Assembly (NCBI GenBank): GCA_021813805.1
Contig: JAKAJL010000013.1
Coordinates: 23,639 to 87,638 of the forward strand
Length of the DNA: 64,000 nt
Direction: 5' to 3'
From: Pseudomonadota bacterium
GTDB taxonomy: Bacteria > Pseudomonadota > Alphaproteobacteria > Rhizobiales > Beijerinckiaceae
The position numbers and the translations under genes were made by a program. Below are positions 8,662-17,925 of this stretch, in pieces; the stretch's first letter is position 1, and each line of letters starts with the position of its first letter. Under the pieces are notes generated by a model. It ran no database searches. It was not told the origin of the DNA and saw nothing but the letters and a program-made list of their open reading frames with translations.

Positions 8662-9462
8662 TCAGGCCGAGCGGCGTTGCGACGGACGCGCCAGCTCGTT
8701 GAAAAACAAGGCCTGGCTGATCACGGCCTTTACCGTCTCGGCGCGGAAGGGCTTCGAGATCAGATATGTCGGCTCCGGCCGCGCACCGGTCAGAAGAGAC
8801 TCAGGGTAGGCGGTAATGAAGATCACCGGAACGCCCGCGATTTCCAGGATTTCATTGACGGCGTCGAGACCCGAGCTGCCGTCCGCCAGCCTGATGTCGG
8901 CGAGAACGAGGCCTGGCCGCGTCGAGCGGGCGAGCGTCACCGCCTCGGCGCGGGTGCGGGCGACGCCGACGACCTTGTGCCCGAGGCCTTCCACCAGATT
9001 TTCAAGATCCATGGCGATCAGCGGTTCATCCTCGATGATCGCCACGGTGGAGGCGACCTGGGCGCCGATCTCGCGGCCAGCGGCCTCGACCAGCTGGTCG
9101 AATTCCGCGCGCTCGACGCCAATCACCCGCGCCGCGCTCGCGGCGTCGAAGCCTTCGAGCGCCGTAAGCAGGAAGGCCTGGCGCGGCAGGGGCGTGATCG
9201 CCTCCAGGCGACTGTCGGCGGCGGTCACGATTTTGACCAGGTCCGGCCTGCCGTTGATCGGCATGGCGTTCCAAAGGCGAGTGAACAGACGATAGGTTTC
9301 CTCGCGCGAATCGGCTTCGCGGTTGAAGATCGAAGGATCGGCGAGCAGGGCCTCGAGGAGCGCGGCGACATAAGCGTCGCCGCTTGCTTGGGAGCCCGAC
9401 AGGGCGCGGGCGTAGCGGCGCAAATAGGGAATTTGCGCACCGACGAGACTGGAAAGGGACAT
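8662..9462 (-). CDS. phyR: General stress response regulator PhyR
   Basis: Anti-anti-sigma response regulator. When phosphorylated, its sigma-like domain binds NepR and frees EcfG. The start used here (9462) gives 266 aa beginning MSLSSLVGAQIPYLRRYARALSG, the canonical PhyR N-terminus; a TGAGGT lies about 5 bases upstream. A longer frame from 9498 exists but adds an atypical 12 residues. Residues 1-135 form the sigma-like domain. Residues 138-260 form a receiver domain with acidic pocket IEDEP, phosphoacceptor Asp189 in LADIRLADG, and Lys in ISKPF. It is divergent from nepR-ecfG. No sensor kinase gene is adjacent. Confidence 0.95.
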   Translation of the reverse strand: MSLSSLVGAQIPYLRRYARALSGSQASGDAYVAALLEALLADPSIFNREADSREETYRLFTRLWNAMPINGRPDLVKIVTAADSRLEAITPLPRQAFLLTALEGFDAASAARVIGVERAEFDQLVEAAGREIGAQVASTVAIIEDEPLIAMDLENLVEGLGHKVVGVARTRAEAVTLARSTRPGLVLADIRLADGSSGLDAVNEILEIAGVPVIFITAYPESLLTGARPEPTYLISKPFRAETVKAVISQALFFNELARPSQRRSA

Positions 9463-9547
9463 GCCGACCTCACGCCGTCCGGCGCCGGAATTGATCATGG
9501 ACGTGGCAGTATCGTAGCGCGAAAATCGCAGATGTTATAGAGCTGTG

Positions 9548-9572
9548 GGAACAAATCTCCGCGAGCGGAGTT
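9548..9572 (+). promoter_or_regulatory. EcfG-type promoter upstream of nepR-ecfG
   Basis: GGAAC at 9548-9552 and GTT at 9570-9572, separated by 17 bases, match the known alphaproteobacterial general-stress promoter (GGAAC-N16/17-CGTT; the base before GTT is A here). It lies 65 bases upstream of the chosen nepR start, which implies EcfG autoregulation, as in relatives. The TTG at 9571 that could open a longer nepR frame falls inside the -10 element, so it cannot be a start for transcripts from this promoter. Confidence 0.75.
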
Positions 9573-9636
9573 GAACGCCGGACGCGCGGCGGCGAATGCG
9601 GCGGCGCCTTCACGGACACGCAAGGAATGGCGCCAG

Positions 9637-9864
9637 ATGCAGGATCGCGATAATAATAACAACAACAAGGCCGAACCGACGCTCGAGCCCGTGCTTCAGG
9701 CGCATATTGGCAAGCAGTTGAGGCGCATGTATGACGCCATGATCCGCGAGCCCGTTCCGGAAAGGTTCAAGGCTCTCCTTGATCGGCTGGAGGAGGGTGA
9801 AACCTTGCAGGAGCCGATGCGCGACAAAGCCGAGACGGGGGCGGACGAGGCCGACGCCGTATGA
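9637..9864 (+). CDS. nepR: Anti-sigma factor NepR
   Basis: Small anti-sigma factor (75 aa) that sequesters EcfG until PhyR takes it. The conserved NepR helices are seen as IGKQLRRMYDAMIREPVPER and FKALLDRLEEG, flanked by a short Asn-rich N-terminus and an acidic tail. The ATG at 9637 is preceded by AAGGA at 9622-9626. An upstream TTG at 9571 would add 22 residues but overlaps the EcfG-type promoter. The gene overlaps ecfG by four bases (ATGA, 9861-9864), so anti-sigma and sigma are made in step. Confidence 0.93.
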   Translation: MQDRDNNNNNKAEPTLEPVLQAHIGKQLRRMYDAMIREPVPERFKALLDRLEEGETLQEPMRDKAETGADEADAV

Positions 9865-10421
9865 GTGAGAAGGCGAGGCTCAGCCTCAAGGCCATTCTTC
9901 TTGCTGAACTGCCGGCGCTGCGCGCCTTCGCGCTGTCGCTGGCGGGCGCGGACGACCGCGCCGACGATCTGGTCCAGGACACTCTGGTGAAGGCCTGGGC
10001 CAACGCCGCTTCCTTCGAGGAAGGGACGAATATGCGCGCATGGCTCTTCACCATCATGCGCAACACGTTTTTCAGCCAATATCGCAAGGCGCGCCGCGAG
10101 GTCCAGGACGTGGACGGAGAGGCGGCCGCCCGCCTCGTCGCCATGCCCGACCAGCTCGCCCATCTCGATCTGGCCGATTTCCGCGCCCGTCTCGAACGCC
10201 TGCCGGCGGACCAGCGCGAGGCGCTGGTGCTGATCGGGGCCTCGGGATTTTCCTATGAGGAGGCCGCCGAAATCTGCGGCTGCGCGGTCGGCACGATCAA
10301 GAGCCGGGTCAACCGGGCGCGGCGGCGCCTGATGGAGCAGCTCGCCCTGTCGTCCGTCGAGGACTTCGCCGCCGATCCGGGCTTGCCGGAAAGCGCCGCG
10401 CTCCCGCCGGTCGCTGAGTAG
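9861..10421 (+). CDS. ecfG: ECF sigma factor EcfG (general stress response)
   Basis: Group ECF15 sigma factor that directs RNA polymerase to GGAAC/GTT promoters under stress. The 186-aa protein has region 2 (DDRADDLVQDTLVKAWANAA, then NMRAWLFTIMRNTF) and region 4 (LPADQREALVLIGASGFSYEEAAEICGCAVGTIKSRVNRAR), with a short Pro/Ala tail. It overlaps nepR (ATGA) and is divergent from phyR, the standard arrangement in Hyphomicrobiales. A further match to its promoter consensus lies in front of rpoD at 30117. Confidence 0.95.
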   Translation: MSEKARLSLKAILLAELPALRAFALSLAGADDRADDLVQDTLVKAWANAASFEEGTNMRAWLFTIMRNTFFSQYRKARREVQDVDGEAAARLVAMPDQLAHLDLADFRARLERLPADQREALVLIGASGFSYEEAAEICGCAVGTIKSRVNRARRRLMEQLALSSVEDFAADPGLPESAALPPVAE

Positions 10422-10501
10422 TCGCCGCAAATTTTCCGTCTTGCCGGCGCGGCGCCCGCGCGCGATGCTGCGCGCGGAAATTTTTTTCGGGATATGCGCC
10501 C

Positions 10502-13500
10502 ATGAGCCCGATTTCCCGCTTGCGCGCCGCTTTTTTCGCTCTCCTTCTGTTTTCCTCCGGCGCCTTTGCCGCGCCGAAGCCTTATGTCAACGACGATCTC
10601 GCAAGTTCGGCCGCTCGGCTGGAGCAAAAGCTCGCCGACGACAGCGCGGATGTGCGCGCCCACAACACGACAATGGATTTGCGCCAGCAGGCGGTCGCGC
10701 TGGGCCGGCAGGGGGATGCCGCCAGGGCGCTGCCGATCCTGGCGGCGATCGTCGCTTCCACGCCGGACAGCGTCGCCGACTGGCTGATGTTCGCCCGCGC
10801 CTCGCTTGCCGCCGCGGCGGCCAAGGGCGATGACTCCGAGGCGCTGGCGGACCAGGCGTTAGCGGCGGCTTTCGCCGCCTATCGCCACGCCCGGATCAAG
10901 AGCGAAGAGGCCGCCTCGCTCGCGCTGATCGGCGAGATTTTCGCCGCTCGCGCATCCTGGCGCGAGGCGCTCAACGCTTATCGCGCGAGCCTGGACGCCT
11001 TTGCCTTGCCGCCGGTCCGGAAAACCTATGACGATCTGCGCGAGAAATATGGATTCCGCGTGCTCGACTACAAGATCGACAATGAGTCGGCGAGCCCCCG
11101 CGTCTGTTTCCAGTTTTCAGAGGATCTCGCGCGAGGGCGCGGCGATTTCTCGCCTTTCGTGACGCTCGACGGCCGCAGCGACGCCGCGGTCTCCAACGAG
11201 GAGCGCCAGATTTGCGTCGAAGGCCTGAAACACGGCGCCCATTACGACATCGCCCTGCGCCAGGGACTGCCGTCGGCGGTCGGCGAAAATCTGTTGCGCA
11301 ACCAGGATTACCAGGTCTATGTCCGCGACCGTTCGCCGCAGGCCCATTTCACCGGGCGCAATTATGTGCTGCCGCGCATCGGGCCGGAAGGCGCGCCGAT
11401 CGTCTCGGTCAACACGACGAAAGTGAATGTGAGGATTTTTCGCGTCGGCGACCGCAATCTGCTGCCGACTATCCGCTCCGAGGATTTTCTCGCCCAACTG
11501 TCCGCGATGCGCCTGAAACAATTCGGCGACCGCGACGGCCAGAAGATCTGGTCGGGGACGCTCGACGTGAAATCAGAGCTGAACCAGGACGTCGTCACCG
11601 ATTTTCCTGTCCTCGAAGCTCTGGGCCAGCCCCAGCCCGGCGTCTATGTGATGAGCGCCTCGGCCGCCGACGACCTCGCGGCGAACGGCGGCGACGAGGA
11701 GGATTACAGCCTGCGCGCCACCCAATGGTTCGTCGTCTCCGACCTCGGCCTCACCGCCTTCAGCGCCCGCGACGGCGTGACCGCCCTGGTGCGTTCGCTC
11801 GCCACCGCCGAGCCGAAGGCGGGGATCGAGGCGCGGCTGATCGCGAGAAACAACGAGCTCCTGGCGAAGGCGACGACCGACGCCAGGGGCGAGGTCCATT
11901 TCGCGCCGGGCCTTTCACGCGGGGAGGGCGGGCTTGCGCCCGGCCTCATCGTGGTCAGCGACGGCAAGGCCGATTACAATTTCCTCGACCTCCAGCAGAA
12001 CGCCTTCGATCTCACCGATCGCGGCGTCGAGGGGCGCGACCCGCCTGGCGCGCTGGACGCTTTCGTCTATGCGGAGCGCGGCGTCTATCGCTCGGGCGAG
12101 ACCGTGCATCTCGCCGCGCTGTTGCGCGACGGGGCCGGGATCGCCGCCGCCGCGCCGCTGACCCTGGTCGTCAAACGCCCAGACGGGGTGGAGTTTTTAC
12201 GCGCGCCCTTGGCGGACCGGGGCCTGGGCGGACGTACGCTCGATGTCGTCCTGCCCGCCGACGCCGCCTCGGGCGGCTGGACGGTCCAGGCGTTTTCCGA
12301 TCCCAAAAGCCCGGCGATCGGCGAAGCGGGCTTTCTGGTCGAGGATTACGTTCCCGAGCGCATGGACATGGTCCTGACCCCGAAGGTGGACGCCGCGCGT
12401 CCGGGCGAGACGGCGCAGATCGGCGTCGTTGTGCGCTACCTTTATGGAGCGTCGGGCGCCAATCTGACCGTCAAAGGCGATGTCGAGATTGACGCCGCGA
12501 CCGATCATGGCCTGCCGGCGCTCAAGGGTTATGAGGCCGGCGTGGCCGACGAGGATTTTTCGCCGGTCAAGAACGAGCTCGACGACACGCCGACCACCGA
12601 CGCCAACGGCGCGACGACGCTCCAGGTCGCGATCCCTCCTGTCAGGGCGACCCGGCCGCTGGAGGCCAAGATCGCCGTGCGCGCTGGCGAGGAGGGGGGG
12701 CGCGCGATCGAGCGGATCGCTTATCTGCCGCTGCTGCCCTCAGGCGGCCTGATCGGCGTGAAGAAGGATTTCGACAATCTCGCTGAAGGCTCGCAGGCGC
12801 GTTTCGACGTGATCGCGGTCGGTCCCGACGGCTTGCGGACCAGCCGGCGCAATGTCCATTGGTCGCTCTACCGTCTCAGCAACGATTACCAATGGTACAA
12901 GCAGGACGGGCGCTGGAATTTCGAACAGGTGAAATCGTCGCGCCGCGTCGCCGACGGCGCGGTGGATCTCGCGCCCGAAGCCGCGGCGAAGATCGCGGCG
13001 GTGGTCGGGCTTGGCCATTATCGGCTGGATCTGCGCGACGACGATCCCAATGACGCACAGACCTCGGTGACGTTCGACGTCGGCTGGTCGGGCGAGGCCA
13101 AGGCTCCGACGCCGGACCAGCTCGACGTGACGCTCGACAAGCGGGCCTACGCCAGCGGCGAAAAGATGAAGCTGACGGTTTTCGCGCGCAGCGATGCGAA
13201 ATCGACAATCGCCGTGCTCGGCGAGGGCGTGAAGACGACGCTCGACGCGGATCTGAAGAAGGGCGACAACGAGATCACGTTGCCGATCGGCTCCGACTGG
13301 GGCGTAGGCGCCTATGCGCTCGTTCTTGCCCATCGTCCGCTCGACAAGGCGGTGGGGCGCATGCCCGGCCGGGCCATCGGCCTGGCGTGGTTTTCGGTCG
13401 ATCCCGACGCGCATCGGCTGAAAATCGCGCTCAACGCGCCGGAACGCGCGCGTCCGCGTGAAAAGCTCGACCTGCCGATCCAGCTTGCGGGCCTTGCTCC

Positions 13501-15739
13501 GGGCGAAGAGGCCTATGTCACGGTCGCGGCGGTCGACGTCGGCATACTCAATCTTACCCGCTACGTGACGCCCGACCCGAGTGGCCATTTCTATGGCCAG
13601 CGCGCGCTTTCGACCGAAATCCGCGACATTTACGGCTATCTGATCGACGGACTCCAGGGCGCGCGCGGCGCAATTCGCTCGGGCGGCGATTCCGGCGGCG
13701 AGGAGACGTCTGCCGAAAAGCCCGATCAGGAGCCTTTGGCGCTTTATTCGGGCCTTGTGCGCGTCGGTCCCGACGGCAAGGCGAAGGTCTCCTTCGACCT
13801 CCCCGCCTTCAATGGGACGGCGCGCGTTATGGCGGTGGCCTGGAGCAAGGGCCGGACCGGCTCGGTCTCGGCCGACGTCATCGTGCGCGACGCGGTCGTG
13901 GTTCAGGCCAGCCTGCCGCGCTTCCTCTCGCTCGACGACCAGTCGCGCCTCAATCTGCGCCTGGACAACGTCGAAGCCGCCGCCGGCGATTATCGGCTGA
14001 GCGTCGCTCTGCACGGCCCGCTCGCCGGCGACGTCGCCGCGCTGAACCAGACCGTGAAGCTCGGCGCCAAGACGAAAGCTTCGGTGATTATCCCGCTGCG
14101 CGCGACCGGCGTCGGCGCGGCTTCGCTGGACGTCAAGCTGACCGGGCCGAAATTCGCGGCGACGCAAAGCCTGGCGCTCATCGTCGAGCCGGGAACCAGC
14201 GCCCTGGTCGAGCGCAGCTTTCACACTTTGCAGCCCGGCGAAAGCCTGGTTCTGTCACGCGATCTGCTCGCCGAATTCATCCCCACCACTGGCGCGGTCA
14301 CCGCCAGCGCCACGCCGCTTGGGGCGGTGGACGTGGCGGGGCTTTTGACCGCGCTCGACGTCTATCCCTGGTTCTGCTCGGAACAGACGGTCAGCCGCGC
14401 CATGCCGCTTCTCTATCTGAGCAAGCTCACGGGCGCTGAGCGGGACGCGCTGCAAGGCGACATTCCGGCGCGGGTCGAGCGCGCGATCGCGCTCCTGCTG
14501 TCGCGCCAGGATTCGAACGGCGGCTTCGGCCTGTGGTCGGCGGAAAGCTCCGAGGACATGTGGCTCACCGCCTTCGTCAGCGATTTTCTGAGTCGCGCGC
14601 GGGAGAATAAATATGTCGTGCCGCAAAAAGCGATGGATCAGGCGCTCGACCGGCTGCGCAATTATGTCGTCAATATTTCCGACGTGAAGGCTGAGAACAA
14701 CGCGGCGCTCGCCTATGCGCTCTATGTCCTGGCCCGCAACGGCCGTCCTGTCGCCGGCGATCTGCGCTATTTCGAGGACGCGCGCCTCGACGCCTTCGAT
14801 ACGCCCTTCGCCCGCGCCCAGCTCGCGGCGGCCTCGGCTTTGACCGGCGACCGCGCCCGGGCGCAAAAGACCTTCGTCGCGGCGGGCGACGCCCTGTCGG
14901 CGGCCAGAACCTCGAATATTTCGCGCGCCGATTATGGCTCGCTGCTGCGCGATGGCGCCGGCCTCTTGACGCTCGCCGCCGAGAGCCAGGCCGATCAGGC
15001 CCTGATCGTCAAGGCGGCGCAGGTCGTCAATGGCGCCGCCGCCGCGACGCCGCATGCCTCGACGCAGGAGGAGAGCTGGATGGTCCTCGCCGCCCAGGCG
15101 TTTGCCGCGCAGGCCGAAAACCAGACGCTCTCCATCGACGGGGCGCCGCACAAAGGCGTCTTCGCCATGCGCTATGACGATTCTGCGCTGGCCGGAAAGC
15201 CGGTGACCTTGGTCAATCAGGGTCAAGCCCCGGTGAAGATCGCCATCAGCGTGTCGGGACGCCCGGTCGCCAAGGCGCCGGAAGAATCGCAGGGCTACCA
15301 CATCGAGCGCGGCTTCTACCGCCTCGACGGGACGCTGGTCGCGCCCAACGAGCTCAAGCAGAATGATCGCCTGGTGGTCGCGCTGAAAATCACCGAGACG
15401 GATGCGGCTTACGCGCGTCTGATCCTGGAGGATCGCCTGCCCGCCGGCCTGGAGATCGACAATCCCGAGCTTTACGACGGCGGCTCGACCGAAAATCTCG
15501 AATGGGTCAAAGCCACGGTCGCGCCCACCCATACGGAATACAAAGACGACCGTTTCGTCGCAGCCTTCGAGCGCAATGGCTCGGACAAGGCGACCTTCGC
15601 CGTCGCCTATATCGTGCGCGCAGTGACGCCGGGGACTTATATTCTTCCCCCCGCGACGATCGAGGACATGTATCGCCCCGAAAGATTCGGACGCACCGGT
15701 TTCGGGACGGTCGAAATTTCGGCGGGCGCAAGAAAGTGA
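10502..15739 (+). CDS. Bacterial alpha-2-macroglobulin (YfhM-like protease trap)
   Basis: A 1745-aa periplasmic protein of the alpha-2-macroglobulin family, thought to trap foreign proteases by a thioester bait mechanism and to act with PbpC in envelope defence and repair. It has an N-terminal signal peptide (LLLFSSGAFA) with no lipobox, so it should be soluble, not lipid-anchored as in E. coli YfhM. The order is an N-terminal helical part, a series of MG-like beta domains with the A2M family segment, and a C-terminal alpha-barrel. The thioester motif is CSEQ (Cys1292), matching the CxEQ consensus, so it is probably active. Its stop overlaps the pbpC start (GTGA). The ribosome-binding site is weak. 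Confidence 0.92.
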   Translation: MSPISRLRAAFFALLLFSSGAFAAPKPYVNDDLASSAARLEQKLADDSADVRAHNTTMDLRQQAVALGRQGDAARALPILAAIVASTPDSVADWLMFARASLAAAAAKGDDSEALADQALAAAFAAYRHARIKSEEAASLALIGEIFAARASWREALNAYRASLDAFALPPVRKTYDDLREKYGFRVLDYKIDNESASPRVCFQFSEDLARGRGDFSPFVTLDGRSDAAVSNEERQICVEGLKHGAHYDIALRQGLPSAVGENLLRNQDYQVYVRDRSPQAHFTGRNYVLPRIGPEGAPIVSVNTTKVNVRIFRVGDRNLLPTIRSEDFLAQLSAMRLKQFGDRDGQKIWSGTLDVKSELNQDVVTDFPVLEALGQPQPGVYVMSASAADDLAANGGDEEDYSLRATQWFVVSDLGLTAFSARDGVTALVRSLATAEPKAGIEARLIARNNELLAKATTDARGEVHFAPGLSRGEGGLAPGLIVVSDGKADYNFLDLQQNAFDLTDRGVEGRDPPGALDAFVYAERGVYRSGETVHLAALLRDGAGIAAAAPLTLVVKRPDGVEFLRAPLADRGLGGRTLDVVLPADAASGGWTVQAFSDPKSPAIGEAGFLVEDYVPERMDMVLTPKVDAARPGETAQIGVVVRYLYGASGANLTVKGDVEIDAATDHGLPALKGYEAGVADEDFSPVKNELDDTPTTDANGATTLQVAIPPVRATRPLEAKIAVRAGEEGGRAIERIAYLPLLPSGGLIGVKKDFDNLAEGSQARFDVIAVGPDGLRTSRRNVHWSLYRLSNDYQWYKQDGRWNFEQVKSSRRVADGAVDLAPEAAAKIAAVVGLGHYRLDLRDDDPNDAQTSVTFDVGWSGEAKAPTPDQLDVTLDKRAYASGEKMKLTVFARSDAKSTIAVLGEGVKTTLDADLKKGDNEITLPIGSDWGVGAYALVLAHRPLDKAVGRMPGRAIGLAWFSVDPDAHRLKIALNAPERARPREKLDLPIQLAGLAPGEEAYVTVAAVDVGILNLTRYVTPDPSGHFYGQRALSTEIRDIYGYLIDGLQGARGAIRSGGDSGGEETSAEKPDQEPLALYSGLVRVGPDGKAKVSFDLPAFNGTARVMAVAWSKGRTGSVSADVIVRDAVVVQASLPRFLSLDDQSRLNLRLDNVEAAAGDYRLSVALHGPLAGDVAALNQTVKLGAKTKASVIIPLRATGVGAASLDVKLTGPKFAATQSLALIVEPGTSALVERSFHTLQPGESLVLSRDLLAEFIPTTGAVTASATPLGAVDVAGLLTALDVYPWFCSEQTVSRAMPLLYLSKLTGAERDALQGDIPARVERAIALLLSRQDSNGGFGLWSAESSEDMWLTAFVSDFLSRARENKYVVPQKAMDQALDRLRNYVVNISDVKAENNAALAYALYVLARNGRPVAGDLRYFEDARLDAFDTPFARAQLAAASALTGDRARAQKTFVAAGDALSAARTSNISRADYGSLLRDGAGLLTLAAESQADQALIVKAAQVVNGAAAATPHASTQEESWMVLAAQAFAAQAENQTLSIDGAPHKGVFAMRYDDSALAGKPVTLVNQGQAPVKIAISVSGRPVAKAPEESQGYHIERGFYRLDGTLVAPNELKQNDRLVVALKITETDAAYARLILEDRLPAGLEIDNPELYDGGSTENLEWVKATVAPTHTEYKDDRFVAAFERNGSDKATFAVAYIVRAVTPGTYILPPATIEDMYRPERFGRTGFGTVEISAGARK

Positions 15740-17844
15740 AGCCGGAGCGCCAGCGCCCGTGGCTCTATGCCGCCGTCCTGATCTTTTTATGCGGTCTGGT
15801 GGCGCCGGGCGTCTGGCTCCAGTCGCAACGCGCTCTGGGGCCGCTCCATCTTGCCGCTATGGATCGGCCCTCGGCCGTGGCGCTCGATCGCGAGGGGCGG
15901 CTGTTGCGCGCTTTCGAAACGCCCGACGGGCGCTGGCGCCTGCCCTTGCGCGCCAGGGATGTCGATCCGCGCTTCTTCGTCCTGCTGAAAGCCTATGAGG
16001 ACCGGCGTTTTGACCGTCATCACGGCGTCGATTTCCCGGCGCTGCTGCGCGCCTCCTGGCAATTCGTCCGATATCGCCACGTCGTATCGGGTGGTTCGAC
16101 CCTGACCATGCAGGCCGCGCGCCTGCTGGAGCCGAGGCCCGCGCGCGATCTATTCGCCAAGGCGCGCCAGATCTTGCGCGCCTTTCAACTTGAGGCGCGG
16201 TTCGGCAAGGAGCAAATCCTCGACATCTATCTCGCGCTCGCGCCCTATGGCGGCAATCTCGAAGGGCTGCGCGCGGCGAGTCTGGCTTATTTCGGCAAGG
16301 AGCCGCGGCGCCTGAGCACTGCGGAAGCCGCTCTGCTGGTCGCGATCCCGCAAGCGCCGGAAGCGCGGCGGCCCGATCGCCACGCCAACGCCGCCCGCGC
16401 CGCCCGCGACCGCGTCCTCGACCGCGCTGTCGCGGCGGGCGCGCTTTCTCCGGACGAAGCCGCCCGCGCCAAAGCCGAGCCGCCGCCGCTGGGGCGAAAA
16501 CCCTTTCCTGTTCTCGCCCCCCATGTGACGGAGGCGCTCGCCCGCGCCCGCCCGACGCGCAAGGTCCTGCGTCTGTCGCTCGACGCCCGCTTGCAGGAAA
16601 GCCTGGAAAAGCTGGCCCGCGATGGCGCCGAGCGGCTGGGTCCGAAGCTGAGCATGGCGATCCTGGTCATCGACAACAGAAGCGGCGCCGTTCTCGCCCA
16701 TGTCGGCAACGCCGATTATTTCTCGAAAGATCGCGCCGGCGCGATCGACATGACGGAAGCCCTGCGCTCGCCCGGCTCGACGCTGAAACCCTTTATCTAT
16801 GCGATGGCCTTCGGGAACGGCCTCGCCCATCCCGAAACGCTGCTCGATGACGCGCCGACCCGCTATGGGGCGTGGAAGCCGACGAATTTCGACGACAAGT
16901 TCCATGGCGCGGTCACCGCGCGCGAAGCCCTGCAATTGTCGCTCAACCTGCCGGCGGCGCAGGTGCTCGACGCCGTCGGCCCGGCGCGTTTCGTCGCCCG
17001 GATGCGCGGGGCGGGCCTGCCGCTCGTCCTGCCCAAGGATTCGGACGCCGGCCTCGCCATCGGGCTCGGCGGGGTTGGCGTTCGCCTGCGCGACCTCGTC
17101 CGCGCCTATGCCGGTTTTCCGCGCGGCGGGCTTGCGCCGGAATTGGTCGAGGATCTCGACGATCCGCCCGCACAGACGGCGCCGCGGCGGATCGCCGAGC
17201 CCGTCGCCGCCTGGCAGGTCGCGGATATTCTGCGCTTCGCGCCGCCGCCCGAAAACGGCGCGATCGGCCGTATCGCCTTCAAGACCGGCACGTCCTATGG
17301 CTATCGCGACGCCCTGGCGATCGGCTTCGACCGCGCCCACACCATCGCCGTCTGGGTCGGGCGGGCGGATAATGGCGCGGTTTCCGGCCTGGTCGGCCGC
17401 AAAGTCGCGGCGCCTATCCTTTTCTCGTCCTTCGCCCGCCTTGGCGGTCCAAACGAGCCCTTGCCGCGCCCGCCCGGCGTCCTGGCCGCCTCCACGGCGA
17501 ACCTGCCGCCGCCCCTGCGTCATCTGCGCCGCGAGGCGCCGAAAATCCTGGCCGCGACCTTTTCCAATCCGCTGAAGATCACTTTTCCGCCCGACGGCGC
17601 CCGGATCGACCTCGGCCTCCTTCACGGCGCCGCTGGGCAGGACCGGCCCGAACTGGCGCTCAAGGCGCAAGGCGGCGCGCCGCCCCTGACATGGATGATC
17701 AATGGCGCGCCGCTCAAGGCGGGGGCCGAAGGCCAGACTCAGCGCCACGAGGCGAACTGGACGCCCGATGGCGCGGGCTTCGCCCGCGTTTCGGTGATCG
17801 ACGCCAATGGCGCCGGCGACAGCGTTCTGGTGCGGCTTGAATAA
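15736..17844 (+). CDS. pbpC: Penicillin-binding protein 1C
   Basis: Bifunctional class A PBP: glycan polymerisation and transpeptidation in the periplasm. I chose the GTG at 15736, which overlaps the upstream stop by four bases and yields a 702-aa protein with a short cytoplasmic tail and one membrane anchor (residues 9-30). The glycosyltransferase 51 domain carries EDRRFDRHHGVD (Glu88). The transpeptidase domain has SPGSTLKPF (Ser348), a SLN motif and KTGTS (Lys516). The C-terminal 80-90 residues match the PBP1C-specific C-terminal domain. Pairing with the alpha-2-macroglobulin gene is a known conserved arrangement. Confidence 0.95.
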   Translation: MKPERQRPWLYAAVLIFLCGLVAPGVWLQSQRALGPLHLAAMDRPSAVALDREGRLLRAFETPDGRWRLPLRARDVDPRFFVLLKAYEDRRFDRHHGVDFPALLRASWQFVRYRHVVSGGSTLTMQAARLLEPRPARDLFAKARQILRAFQLEARFGKEQILDIYLALAPYGGNLEGLRAASLAYFGKEPRRLSTAEAALLVAIPQAPEARRPDRHANAARAARDRVLDRAVAAGALSPDEAARAKAEPPPLGRKPFPVLAPHVTEALARARPTRKVLRLSLDARLQESLEKLARDGAERLGPKLSMAILVIDNRSGAVLAHVGNADYFSKDRAGAIDMTEALRSPGSTLKPFIYAMAFGNGLAHPETLLDDAPTRYGAWKPTNFDDKFHGAVTAREALQLSLNLPAAQVLDAVGPARFVARMRGAGLPLVLPKDSDAGLAIGLGGVGVRLRDLVRAYAGFPRGGLAPELVEDLDDPPAQTAPRRIAEPVAAWQVADILRFAPPPENGAIGRIAFKTGTSYGYRDALAIGFDRAHTIAVWVGRADNGAVSGLVGRKVAAPILFSSFARLGGPNEPLPRPPGVLAASTANLPPPLRHLRREAPKILAATFSNPLKITFPPDGARIDLGLLHGAAGQDRPELALKAQGGAPPLTWMINGAPLKAGAEGQTQRHEANWTPDGAGFARVSVIDANGAGDSVLVRLE

Positions 17845-17925
17845 GGATTGATTAAGGATTGACCTCGGCCGCGCTCCGGGGCATGTCAGCGTCCGACTTT
17901 CGACGGACCTGCCTGGACTTTCCCC

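Noticed and set aside
15502..15735. N-terminal extension of PbpC by 78 residues
   Set aside because: It overlaps the alpha-2-macroglobulin gene, is Arg-rich and non-homologous; the GTG at 15736 gives a normal N-terminus and a 4-base overlap.
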